Below are positions 18,126-26,629 of a DNA stretch of 62,378 bases, piece after piece. Both the position numbers and the translations under genes were made by a program. The notes below the pieces were generated by a model. That model was not told the origin of the DNA. It saw only the letters and a program-made list of their open reading frames with translations, and ran no database searches. The stretch lies in NCBI GenBank assembly GCA_017469355.1, contig JAFUGM010000035.1, positions 1-62,378 of the forward strand, given 5' to 3'. The DNA is from Solobacterium sp. (GTDB lineage: Bacteria > Bacillota_I > Bacilli_A > Erysipelotrichales > Erysipelotrichaceae). Within the stretch, counting starts at the first letter, position 1, and every line of letters starts with the position of its first letter.

Positions 18126-19557
18126 TTGGAAAACGATGATCCTGGGGATGGTTCAGGCAGTAGTGAAACTGGTACTGCTTGGGGCGATTGCGATTGTTTC
18201 GTGGGTGAAACTGACCCCATATTTCCGTCTTGATCGCAATATTGACGGCGATCAGATGCGCAACTTCCCAAAAGGGACGATTGATGTATTGGCATTAGGG
18301 TCTTCCCATATTCAGTATGCGTTTAATCCAGGTGTACTCTATGCCAGAACCGGCTACTATGGCTATGTGTTCGGGTCGGTCTGCCAGCCGTTTTCCGAGT
18401 CTTATTATCTTCTGGAAGAAGTGCTGAAAACCCAACACCCGGAAGTAGTAGTGGTGGATGTATTTACCTTACTTCCCCAAAGTCAGGTCTGTTATGCGGA
18501 TGGCACGTATTATATCGCTATGGATATGATGAGCGGGGAAACCCGGTATGCGGCTTCTAATGGGATTCCTGCGGATGTGGATGAAGAAACCGTACTTGGC
18601 TATACCTATGACCTCTATATGAATCACGATAACTGGAAATCCATGGATCTCTCTCAGTTTGAGGAGATTGTAAAGAACGGAAGCCCGGATGATGGGATTG
18701 CGTGGGGACTTGGCTATGTGGATCAGGAACCCGAAGTGATTCAGTATACCCCACTTGAAGTATATGAGCCGGAAACCGTGGTTGAACTCTCAGAGCGGGA
18801 GAAGTACTGGATTGATCGGTTTCAGCAACTTTGCGAAGAAGAACAGATTCATCTGATCTTTGTGAAGACACCATATCAGGAAGATCAGGCCGATGCGGAT
18901 AAGCTGGCTGGAATCTGGAAGTATTTGAAGGAGAAGAAGATCGAATATATCGATTTCCTTGATCTTGCGGAGGAACTGGAGTGGTTCCTCGATATGGATG
19001 GGGATACCTGGCATAACAATACCTGGGGTGCGGAAATCGTAACGAATTATCTTTCTGACTATATTGAGTCAAGAAAATATGTGCGCTCCCACCAGAAAAA
19101 TGAGGATGTGGAACGGGTATACATAGAAGCTTCTCATCGTACCGCAAAGTACCTGCTGGACTATAAGAACGAAAATATCTACCGCCTCATGGATGAGGCT
19201 TCGCTTTACCCATGTATGATTCTCTTCCGTTATCAGGGCGAAGCTACATCTTCGATTGGGGAGTATGAAGCAGAGGCGCTTAACAAGCTTGGCTTATCTC
19301 ATGACTTTCTGGAAGACAAGGAAGAAGACTACTATGCGATTGTGGTTGATGGGGTGAACATCAAAGATGATTCCGAACCATTTGAGACGATTATCAATGG
19401 AAAAACCATCACATTTACAAAAGAGGATATTCTGATTGATGGGGCTTCAACCGGGCAATTAGGAGAGATGCAGATAATATTCCTGGATGAAGACTGGGAA
19501 TGGATTAACCCGATTGCGATTGATTACGCCTCGGGCTGGTTCTGGAAGAAGTCCTGA
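18112..19557 (+). CDS. SGNH/AlgX-like partner of the MBOAT acyltransferase
   Basis: The roughly 481-residue protein has one N-terminal membrane anchor (residues 10-35) and then an extracytoplasmic domain. VLALGSSHIQYAF near residue 58 carries the Ser of an SGNH-type block I, and WHNNTWG near residue 305 matches the block with the catalytic His. Such proteins finish the O-acylation begun by MBOAT partners. ATG 18112 has GGAGG eleven bases upstream and overlaps the MBOAT stop, fixing the start. The last 130 residues form an extra acidic domain that I do not recognise. Confidence 0.7.
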   Translation: MSRSDWKTMILGMVQAVVKLVLLGAIAIVSWVKLTPYFRLDRNIDGDQMRNFPKGTIDVLALGSSHIQYAFNPGVLYARTGYYGYVFGSVCQPFSESYYLLEEVLKTQHPEVVVVDVFTLLPQSQVCYADGTYYIAMDMMSGETRYAASNGIPADVDEETVLGYTYDLYMNHDNWKSMDLSQFEEIVKNGSPDDGIAWGLGYVDQEPEVIQYTPLEVYEPETVVELSEREKYWIDRFQQLCEEEQIHLIFVKTPYQEDQADADKLAGIWKYLKEKKIEYIDFLDLAEELEWFLDMDGDTWHNNTWGAEIVTNYLSDYIESRKYVRSHQKNEDVERVYIEASHRTAKYLLDYKNENIYRLMDEASLYPCMILFRYQGEATSSIGEYEAEALNKLGLSHDFLEDKEEDYYAIVVDGVNIKDDSEPFETIINGKTITFTKEDILIDGASTGQLGEMQIIFLDEDWEWINPIAIDYASGWFWKKS

Positions 19558-19626
19558 GGCTTATCACAGCTTATTCCAAACAATGTCGCTTTTCTTTATA
19601 ATAGTAGGGAAGGATCACTTCATAGA

Positions 19627-21147
19627 ATGAAACGATTTGAGAAGGTCTTACTTGTCATCACATTACTCAGTGAATTACTGGCGTATGGCTCAGCTCTTTT
19701 CATGCGTTATGTCGTTCTGAATCCACTGTATTCCAACCCCACACGCATTCCGCAGTTCTACAAGATGTTAGTGATTGTCGTACTGCTGGTACGCTTCCTG
19801 TTATTTGCCTATTTCAACCGAAATCAGGCAGACGAACCCTTCTGGCGCCAGGAACCGATGGATCTTTTTGTGACGGCGGTCCGCCAACATGGGCTGTTAT
19901 TAATCTGCCTGACCCTGTATCTCTTCTTTATTGGCTCCGAACTCCAGGTATCCCGTACGGTAATGGGGTTCCTGATTCTCTTTGGCATTCTGTATGATGT
20001 GCTGAGCCGGGTTCTGGTTGGAAAACGCATTCGTCAGGGCAAGGATGCCGGGGGAAAGGAAACCAAGGTGCTTCTGGTTTATGAAGGGGAGGAAAAGGAT
20101 ACCCTGGAAGCGAACCTTCTTCGCTATGGCTATCGCATTCCTGCCAAGGGAATTCACCTTGATATCACAGCTATTCATCCTATTCCAGTTGGCTCAGTAT
20201 CCGATTACCTTCCTCTTTATGTAAGTTCTGGCGATTATATTTATCTTTCTTCTAAGGCAAAAAAGCGGATCTCAGAAGGGGATTGTTACATGATTCAGGA
20301 AAGCGGCCTGCCCCTGATTCAGGAACTGTCTTATCATGATCATCCGTTACCGGAAGGAAGGGTTGTCTCCTGTGGTGGGTCAGCAGCGGTGCTGGATACC
20401 TTCCTCAAGGAAACCTGCGATGTGCTTGGGGTGAAGTTTACCGCTTCTGAGTGTTATGAAACCGTACATTACGTATTAACCCATACCGAAGAACTGAAGG
20501 GGCAGTATATCTGTTTCTCTAATGTTCATACCACCGTCATGGCTCATGATGAAGAAGACTATCGAACCATTCTCAATGGGGCAGCGCTTGTCATGCCAGA
20601 TGGAAAACCGATTGCGGCACGGATTCGCCAGAGTGGGTATCCTGAGGCAGAACGGGTTGCCGGGCCGGATTTCATGGATGCGGTGTTCCGTCTCAGTGCG
20701 GAGTACGGCGTCAGCCATTACTTCTATGGCGCCTCGCAAGAGACCATTGAGCAGCTGGGACTGCGTCTGAAGGAACGGTATCCCGGCATCTCCATCGCCG
20801 GGATGGTTTCTCCTCCATTCCGTGAATTAACAGATGAAGAGGATGAGGAAGCAGTTCAGGCAATCAATGACAGTGGTGCTTCCTTGATCTGGATTGGCTT
20901 AGGCGCCCCAAAACAGGAAAAATGGATGGCTTCCCATCAGGGACGTGTCAATGGTGTGATGTTAGGGGTAGGCGCAGGATTCGATTTCCATGCGGGAACG
21001 ATCAAGCGGGCACCCAAGGTATTACAGAAGCTTGGGTTAGAGTGGCTGTACCGCCTGTTTCAGGATCCAAAACGCCTGTTTAAACGGTATCTTGTGACAA
21101 ATACCAAGTTTCTTCTCTATACCCGAGGAAAACCAGAACAGAAGTAA
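19627..21147 (+). CDS. Membrane protein fused to WecB/TagA/CpsF glycosyltransferase
   Basis: The 506-residue protein has four to five membrane helices in residues 1-140. A short linker domain follows, then a WecB/TagA/CpsF domain from about residue 255: NVHTTVMAHDEED, the catalytic-type VMPDGKPIA, and GLGAPKQEKWM near residue 430. TagA-type enzymes add ManNAc or a related sugar to a GlcNAc-lipid to start teichoic acid or capsule chains. The N-terminal helices look like those of polyprenyl-phosphate sugar transferases (WbaP/WcaJ type) but the catalytic cytoplasmic part of that family is absent. TATAAT at 19597-19602 and AAGGA precede the ATG. Most relatives lack a membrane domain, so the fusion may hold the enzyme at its lipid substrate. 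Confidence 0.8.
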   Translation: MKRFEKVLLVITLLSELLAYGSALFMRYVVLNPLYSNPTRIPQFYKMLVIVVLLVRFLLFAYFNRNQADEPFWRQEPMDLFVTAVRQHGLLLICLTLYLFFIGSELQVSRTVMGFLILFGILYDVLSRVLVGKRIRQGKDAGGKETKVLLVYEGEEKDTLEANLLRYGYRIPAKGIHLDITAIHPIPVGSVSDYLPLYVSSGDYIYLSSKAKKRISEGDCYMIQESGLPLIQELSYHDHPLPEGRVVSCGGSAAVLDTFLKETCDVLGVKFTASECYETVHYVLTHTEELKGQYICFSNVHTTVMAHDEEDYRTILNGAALVMPDGKPIAARIRQSGYPEAERVAGPDFMDAVFRLSAEYGVSHYFYGASQETIEQLGLRLKERYPGISIAGMVSPPFRELTDEEDEEAVQAINDSGASLIWIGLGAPKQEKWMASHQGRVNGVMLGVGAGFDFHAGTIKRAPKVLQKLGLEWLYRLFQDPKRLFKRYLVTNTKFLLYTRGKPEQK

Positions 21148-21154
21148 TCAAGCA

Positions 21155-21180
21155 AGAAGTGTCTGCGGGCACTTCTTTTC
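21155..21180 (+). terminator. Rho-independent terminator
   Basis: AGAAGTG at 21155-21161 pairs with CACTTCT at 21170-21176, followed by a T-rich run. It ends the polysaccharide transcript after the CpsF-fusion gene. Confidence 0.75.
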
Positions 21181-21189
21181 GATTTCCAG

Positions 21190-21218
21190 TTGACTTAGAC
21201 ACAAATCAGCACTAAACT
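21190..21218 (+). promoter_or_regulatory. Promoter of the 21280 gene
   Basis: TTGACT at 21190-21195 and TAAACT at 21213-21218 are separated by 17 bases. A dyad CTAATA...TATTAG follows at 21220-21237 and could be an operator or transcript hairpin. Confidence 0.55.
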
Positions 21219-21279
21219 TCTAATACATAATTATTAGTGATGAACATAACTAATAGATTGAACAATACAGGAGGAAGGT

Positions 21280-21939
21280 ATGAAGGAAACCATGTTAATG
21301 ACACAGGCACTGGATGAGAGGGATCTTCTAGTAAAAAAGATCAATGACAAGCTGGAGCGCCTGGAGGCGGCAGATGTGAAGAAACGAAATGAATCTAAGG
21401 GAATGAACTATATTCATACACCTGAAGAGTTTAAGAAAGATACCACATCTGCTTACCAGCAGATCATGGATCTGATCCGCCGTTACCAGCGGTTGGATGC
21501 GGCAATCATTTCATCCAATGCGGCGACAACGGTGGAAACGAGTTACGGAACACTGAGTGTCGCTTCGGCAATCGCCTTACGAAATCGTCTGAATAAAAAG
21601 GGGATTTATGGTGAACAGGGGTATTTTGAAGAGAGGTTGATTAACCAGCTGGAGAATTCCTATGAATATGCGCTTACGCAGGCAAAAGCGATGAACCAGA
21701 GGCTGGAATCACAGGCAGAATCCATGCGGTTAAGCATTCTTGGCAAAGATGCGAGAGGTAAGGAAGATAAACCACTGGAAGTTGTTGAAGCCTATGTGAA
21801 AGAAAACACAGCGGAAGTAATGGATCCGCTGGATGTGAATGCGAAAACAAAGGAACTGCAGGAGATGATTGATCGGGTACGCAGTGAACTGGATACCAGA
21901 ATCAAAGTGGCGAACGCCACCACAGTGATTGAGTTTTAA
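21280..21939 (+). CDS. Hypothetical coiled-coil protein, vaguely DIP1984/septicolysin-like
   Basis: The 219-residue soluble protein is highly charged with helical N- and C-terminal parts. A central stretch SNAATTVETSYGTLSVASAI followed by ALRNRL resembles the pattern of the DIP1984 (septicolysin) group, in which an Asn-Ala-Ala-Thr turn leads into an ALxxR helix. That group is usually shorter, near 150 residues, so I treat the likeness as weak. It has its own promoter and a strong AGGAGG before the ATG and stands alone between the glycan operon and the structured RNA region. No signal peptide is seen. Confidence 0.6.
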   Translation: MKETMLMTQALDERDLLVKKINDKLERLEAADVKKRNESKGMNYIHTPEEFKKDTTSAYQQIMDLIRRYQRLDAAIISSNAATTVETSYGTLSVASAIALRNRLNKKGIYGEQGYFEERLINQLENSYEYALTQAKAMNQRLESQAESMRLSILGKDARGKEDKPLEVVEAYVKENTAEVMDPLDVNAKTKELQEMIDRVRSELDTRIKVANATTVIEF

Positions 21940-21944
21940 AAAAG

Positions 21945-22465
21945 ATGTCTTCCATACGAAAACTTCAAACCCGCTTCCCCATCAGCTGGGTGACGCTGAA
22001 ATCTGCCTGCCCGAGGCGAATCGGGCTTAAACTTGCCAAGGTGAAGTAGTTCAGAGGCTGAACATATGACTTGTACTCATAAAGACGCGGGTTCGAATCC
22101 TGCCTTTACTAAAACTGGCGTACGAATAGAACGGATAATTGTGAAATAACACCTGGTACTTTGTAACAGTAAACGATGAATGAAGATAACTAAGACGAGG
22201 GAACGTTGCTTGGTGAAGCAGACATACCCATAAGGGGAATTGTCGAAATCCATGAGAGCTGGTTCTGCGCTGAAGCGGTTGGCGTGAAGTTCCCACATGG
22301 CTGTATGGCAGACATCACTTCAATACTCAAACCTGTTTCAGCCGGAACTTCCAAGCATGACACGGAAGGGCCGGCTGAGTTTTATTATGAGGATAAACAT
22401 TGTCCGGAACTGCTATTTTGCGGTTCCTATCGGTTGAAAACCCTTACACGAAAATCGTAAAATAA
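21945..22465 (+). ncRNA. Candidate large structured RNA containing a tRNA
   Basis: About 520 bases lack a credible gene but are dense in hairpins. GCCCGA...TCGGGC pair at about 22010-22027, then comes the tRNA at 22040-22111. TGCTT...AAGCA pair near 22206, CCATG...CATGG enclose 22250-22300, TGAAGT...ACTTCA pair at about 22285-22322. CAGCCGG...CCGGCTG at about 22339-22377 is followed by TTTTATT, and GGAAC...GTTCC near 22404-22427. ROOL and GOLLD RNAs of Firmicutes and their phages are several hundred bases long and often sit beside or around tRNAs, so they are the first families to test. Sequence identity to either is not claimed. Confidence 0.45.
22040..22111 (+). tRNA. tRNA-Thr (anticodon UGU), atypical
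   Basis: The 72-base cloverleaf has a 7-bp acceptor stem (with G-U at positions 1-72 and 4-69), U8-A9, a D stem GTTC/GAAC with GG in the loop, and an anticodon stem TATGA/TCATA around CTTGTAC. A 5-base variable loop and a T arm GCGGG-TTCGAAT-CCTGC follow. Anticodon TGT reads ACA, and A37 follows U36 as expected for Thr. CCA is not encoded and the two G-U pairs in the acceptor are unusual. It is a lone tRNA with no tRNA neighbours, embedded in a structured gene-free region. Confidence 0.7.
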
Positions 22466-22515
22466 ACGCAAGGCATACATTATGTTTTTTAGTCATGTAA
22501 GAAAGCGGGTGTTGT

Positions 22516-24204
22516 ATGAAATATAAACGATTAGGTGAAATGCTGGTAGATGTCGGAGCGATCTCCGAAGAGCAGCTGGAAGAAGCGCTTGCCGGGCAGA
22601 AGGGCTCCGGGAAACGTCTTGGTACGTACCTGGTAGATGAAAAGTATATTTCGGAAGATCAGCTGATTGAAATTCTGCGTATGCAGTTGGGTATTGATTT
22701 TGTCGATCTGAATAAGGCAAAGATTGATCCTTCGTTAGTAACTCTTGTCCCGAAGAATATCGCAAAGACCAACCGTGTCATTCCGGTCAAACTGGATAAG
22801 GATACCCTGTATCTTGCGATGGAAGACCCCATGAACTTCATGGCGGTGGAAAACGTCAAGAATACCACGAGAAAACGTGTCATTCCGATGATCGCTTATT
22901 CCCGTGCCATTGACCGTGCATTGTCGGTCCTTTATGAAAATGAAGGTGCCGCCAAAGCGATGGAAGAGATGCGGGAAGAGCAGGGGTATACCACCATTGA
23001 TATGTCTTCGGCCAATGTGGTTGATAATGACGATACCAATGCGGCTCCTACCGTCAAGCTCGTCAATTCCATTCTGGAACGCGGTATTGTGGAGAAAGCC
23101 AGTGATATTCACGTAGAACCACGTGAACATGATATGGTCGTACGAATCCGTGTCGACGGCCGTCTGAATGAAGTGCTCCAGATTCCCAAGGAGCTTCAGT
23201 CCGCGGTCATCTCACGCTTCAAGGTCATGGCAAATATGAATATTGCGGAGCGCAGAATTCCGCAGGATGGCCGTGCCATTGCCCGTAGACCTGACGGTAC
23301 CAATATCGACCTCCGTCTGAACTCGCTTCCTACCATTTACGGGGAGAAGATCGTTATCCGTCTTCTTACCCGGGAACAGTCCATTCTGAATCCCCATGGC
23401 ATCGGTATTACCGATGAAGACATTCCAAAGTTTGACCGTCTTATGAAGAACACCTCTGGCGTGGTACTCATTGTCGGTCCGACTGGAAGTGGTAAGACGT
23501 CTACGCTTTATACCATGATCAACGCGCTGAAGAGCGATACCGTCAATATGATTTCTCTTGAAGATCCGGTGGAATTCCAGATTGATGGCGTTACTCAGGT
23601 AGCGATTAATGAAAAGGTTGGCCTGACTTTCGCCAGTGCACTTCGTGCCTGCCTGCGTCAGGACCCGGATATCATCTGTATCGGAGAAATTCGTGATGGT
23701 GAAACAGCAGAAATTGCAATGCGTGCTGCTATGACCGGTCACTTTGTTCTTTCTACTATTCATACGGAAGATGCCTGCTCAGCGATCGACCGTCTGAAGG
23801 ATATGGGGGTTGAACCGTATCTGATTGCCGGATCGGTGCGTGGTGTCATCTCACAGCGTCTGGTTCGCAGAATCTGCCCGAACTGCCGGACCGAAACCGT
23901 TCCGGATGCGACCTTGCTTGATTATGCGGGAATTCAGAATACCGTAGGTCAGAAGTTCTTCCGTGGACGTGGGTGTCATCAGTGCTTCGACAGCGGATAC
24001 CGTGGCCGTACCGGTGTATTTGAAATCATGACCATGAATTCCAAGCTGCGGGATATCGTAGCTTCTGGCGCAACTGGAACCGAACTGCGGCGTCAGATCG
24101 CATCTACCGACTTTACCCCGATGATCGTCAATGGACGAAAACTGATACAAAGCGGTGTAACCACCGTAGATGAAGTCGTAAGAACCATCGTGACTCTGGA
24201 GTAA
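22516..24204 (+). CDS. pilB: Type IV pilus extension ATPase PilB
   Basis: The 562-residue secretion ATPase powers pilus assembly at the inner face of the membrane. Residues 1-60 hold two RLGxxL(V)...Q repeats typical of the c-di-GMP-binding MshEN domain. The core has ASDIHVEP near 195, Walker A GPTGSGKT near 320, the Asp box SLEDPVE near 350, Walker B IICIGEIRD near 386, a His box STIHTEDA, and a zinc pair CPNC...CHQC at about 453 and 490. Length is normal for the family. It starts the pilB-pilT-pilC operon; pilT follows after four bases. The MshEN repeats imply control by c-di-GMP, which fits the two GGDEF/EAL proteins nearby. Confidence 0.95.
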   Translation: MKYKRLGEMLVDVGAISEEQLEEALAGQKGSGKRLGTYLVDEKYISEDQLIEILRMQLGIDFVDLNKAKIDPSLVTLVPKNIAKTNRVIPVKLDKDTLYLAMEDPMNFMAVENVKNTTRKRVIPMIAYSRAIDRALSVLYENEGAAKAMEEMREEQGYTTIDMSSANVVDNDDTNAAPTVKLVNSILERGIVEKASDIHVEPREHDMVVRIRVDGRLNEVLQIPKELQSAVISRFKVMANMNIAERRIPQDGRAIARRPDGTNIDLRLNSLPTIYGEKIVIRLLTREQSILNPHGIGITDEDIPKFDRLMKNTSGVVLIVGPTGSGKTSTLYTMINALKSDTVNMISLEDPVEFQIDGVTQVAINEKVGLTFASALRACLRQDPDIICIGEIRDGETAEIAMRAAMTGHFVLSTIHTEDACSAIDRLKDMGVEPYLIAGSVRGVISQRLVRRICPNCRTETVPDATLLDYAGIQNTVGQKFFRGRGCHQCFDSGYRGRTGVFEIMTMNSKLRDIVASGATGTELRRQIASTDFTPMIVNGRKLIQSGVTTVDEVVRTIVTLE

Positions 24205-24208
24205 ACAT

Positions 24209-25288
24209 ATGAGAAAGACACTGGAAGAAATTATCGTACAGGCCGCATATGACGGCGCAAGTGATATTCACTTAACGGCTGGACAACCGCCAAAGTATCG
24301 CCTTCATGGACAGATTCAGTCCATGAATGACGAGGTGCTCTCTGCCCAGGATTGTGTGGAATACGCAAAGGAACTGGTTGGGGAAGAGTGGAAGACTATT
24401 GAGAATATCGGTGAACTGGATTCCGCAAAGACGGTTGCCGGACACCGGATTCGTATCAACCTGTATAAAGTAAGCGGAACGATCTCCGCGGCACTCCGAC
24501 TCTTATCTGACTATATTCCCCGGATTGAAGAGCTGAATCTTCCTCCGGCAGTTGCGCAGTTTCCTACTTACCAAAAGGGCATTGTCTTAGTAACCGGGGA
24601 AACCGGTTCCGGTAAGTCCACGACGCTTGCGGCGATTCTCGATCAGATCAACCATACAAGAAATGAACATATCATTACTCTGGAAGACCCGATCGAATAT
24701 GTATACCAGCCAGATAAGTGTGTCATTTCACAGCGTGAAGTAGGAACGGATACCCGCTCCTATGCGGATGGCTTACGGGCGATTCTTCGGGAAGACCCGG
24801 ATATCATTCTGATTGGGGAAATGCGTGATGGGGAAACCATTGAAACCGCATTAACCGCTGCGGAAACCGGACACCTGGTATTTGCGACATTGCATACCAA
24901 CAGTGCCAGTGATTCCATTGACCGTATTGTCGGTACCTTCCCCGCAGAACATCAGTCTCAGATTCGTTTACAGCTTTCCACAACGATCAAGGCAGTACTC
25001 TCCCAGCAGCTCCTTGTCCGTAAGGGAGGAAAGGGAAGAGTCGCCGCATGTGAAGTTATGATTTCCACCCCGGCAATCCGTAATCAGATTCGGGAAGGAA
25101 AGACACCGCAGATGGAATCTGCGATTCTTACCTCTGCCAAGGAAGGCAGTGTCACGATGGACAACTACCTGGTAAAACTGGTCAAGGATGGCATGATTGA
25201 CCCGGAAACTGCGGTGGAAGCTGCCAATAAGCCGGATTATGTAAAACAGAATACCCAGGGCGGATATGGGATGAGTTACCGGAGGTAA
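24209..25288 (+). CDS. pilT: Type IV pilus retraction ATPase PilT
   Basis: The 359-residue ATPase has Walker A GETGSGKST near residue 130, the Asp box TLEDPIEYVY, Walker B IILIGEMRD near 203, the His box FATLHTNSA and a C-terminal AIRNQIREGK, close to the AIRNLIRE signature needed for retraction in PilT. It lacks the N-terminal MshEN domain and zinc pair of PilB, which separates it from extension motors. Its presence implies that the pilus retracts and may drive twitching or DNA uptake. It is spaced four bases from both neighbours. Confidence 0.95.
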   Translation: MRKTLEEIIVQAAYDGASDIHLTAGQPPKYRLHGQIQSMNDEVLSAQDCVEYAKELVGEEWKTIENIGELDSAKTVAGHRIRINLYKVSGTISAALRLLSDYIPRIEELNLPPAVAQFPTYQKGIVLVTGETGSGKSTTLAAILDQINHTRNEHIITLEDPIEYVYQPDKCVISQREVGTDTRSYADGLRAILREDPDIILIGEMRDGETIETALTAAETGHLVFATLHTNSASDSIDRIVGTFPAEHQSQIRLQLSTTIKAVLSQQLLVRKGGKGRVAACEVMISTPAIRNQIREGKTPQMESAILTSAKEGSVTMDNYLVKLVKDGMIDPETAVEAANKPDYVKQNTQGGYGMSYRR

Positions 25289-25291
25289 GCT

Positions 25292-26506
25292 ATGGTCACA
25301 TATAAGTACAGTGCAATGTCTCCGGATGGCGCAAAGGTAAACGGCGTCATTGAGGCAATCGATGAATTTGCGGCGGTTGAACGCATTAAGGCAACCTGCC
25401 CGATCGTTCTCAGTATCAGTGAAGTAAAGAGCGCGGATCCTAATTCCATACTGAATATGGAAATCGGATCAAAGAAGGTGGACCCGAAAGCTCTTTCGGT
25501 CATGTGTTCCCAGTTCTCTACGATTCTTACCGCCGGTGTGGATGTGGCGACATGCATGGAGATGATCGCTGGGCAGACCGAAGACAAGAAACTCAAGAAG
25601 ATGTTAAGCAACGCCGCCAAGGATGTGGCGCAGGGTAATTCCATCGCCTTGAGTATGCAGAAAAACTGCGAGGGACTCCCTGTTACCTTCATTGAAACCG
25701 TGCGGGCAGGAGAGCTCTCCGGCACCCTGGAAGACAGTTTCAAAACCCTGCAGACTTACTTCGAGCGCAACTATCAGTTAAAGCAGAAGATCAAGTCCGC
25801 ATTATCCTATCCGATGTTTGTGGTCGTAGTTGCGGTTGTGGTTGTGATTGTTGTTATGGTAAAGGTCGTTCCGACCTTAACCATGGTATTTGGTGAGATG
25901 GGAGGAGAACTTCCCTTTATCACCCGGCTGTTAATTTCCATATCCAACTTCTTCACCAAGTGGTGGGTAGTGATGGCACTGGTATTAGTGCTTGGATATC
26001 TTGGCTTCAAATTCTGGACCAGAACGGAACAGGGAAAAGATCAGTGGGGCAGAGCCTTATTGAAAATGCCGGTACTTGGGAAGATTAATGTCTTCTCTGG
26101 AAGTGCTGACTTTGCGGCAACGATGGCTGCCTTACTCAGCGCAGGTCTTCCGGTAACGGATGCCTTAACGGTAACGGGAAAGACCTTGGATAACTATGTC
26201 TATTCCGTAGAGACAATGAAACTTTCCGATAAGGTACAGACCGGTGTCAAACTGGGTGATGCGATGCGTGCCGCAGAGGTATACCCGCAGACCTTAACCG
26301 AGATGACAGCGATCGGAGAGAATACTGGTGAACTGGAAAAAACATTGAAAACCGTAGGGGACTATTACTCCAATGAAGCCAACTATGCAATGACCCAGGC
26401 AATCAGTAAACTGGAACCTACCTTACTGGTATTCCTTGCGGCATTTGCGGGATTCATCGTTCTGGCGATTTATATGCCGATGTTCACGATGTACAACCTG
26501 TTCTAA
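25292..26506 (+). CDS. pilC: Type IV pilus platform protein PilC (GspF family)
   Basis: The 404-residue inner membrane protein has two GspF-type cytoplasmic repeats, at about 65-190 and 265-390 (LSVMCSQFSTILTAGVDV and FAATMAALLSAGLPVTDAL). Three membrane segments lie near 170-190, 215-240 and 375-400. It couples PilB and PilT to pilin insertion. The motif GELSGTLEDS in repeat 1 and GENTGELEKTL in repeat 2 are family hallmarks. It closes the first pilus operon; the pilin gene has its own promoter 50 bases downstream. Confidence 0.93.
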   Translation: MVTYKYSAMSPDGAKVNGVIEAIDEFAAVERIKATCPIVLSISEVKSADPNSILNMEIGSKKVDPKALSVMCSQFSTILTAGVDVATCMEMIAGQTEDKKLKKMLSNAAKDVAQGNSIALSMQKNCEGLPVTFIETVRAGELSGTLEDSFKTLQTYFERNYQLKQKIKSALSYPMFVVVVAVVVVIVVMVKVVPTLTMVFGEMGGELPFITRLLISISNFFTKWWVVMALVLVLGYLGFKFWTRTEQGKDQWGRALLKMPVLGKINVFSGSADFAATMAALLSAGLPVTDALTVTGKTLDNYVYSVETMKLSDKVQTGVKLGDAMRAAEVYPQTLTEMTAIGENTGELEKTLKTVGDYYSNEANYAMTQAISKLEPTLLVFLAAFAGFIVLAIYMPMFTMYNLF

Positions 26507-26554
26507 ACTTGTCCCACAAATTGATAATTTGTTCGTAGATAAGGAATAAATTTA

Positions 26555-26583
26555 TTGAAAATACAGCAGTTAAATGATATTTT
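26555..26583 (+). promoter_or_regulatory. Promoter of the expressed pilin gene
   Basis: TTGAAA at 26555-26560 and TATTTT at 26578-26583 are separated by 17 bases, with AGGAG upstream of the ATG at 26630. This is the only promoter and ribosome binding site combination seen in front of any short pilin copy in the region, which marks it as the expression locus. Confidence 0.6.
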
Positions 26584-26629
26584 GATTAAGTCAATAAGGG
26601 GTAACCCAACATAGAAAGAGGAGATGACA

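Noticed and set aside
22206-22460. Small protein gene in the structured region
   Set aside because: The frame has no ribosome binding site and overlaps several stable hairpins; composition does not look coding.
21945-22465. Group I or group II intron
   Set aside because: I could not find the conserved core pairings of either class, no intron-encoded protein is present, and no split gene surrounds it.
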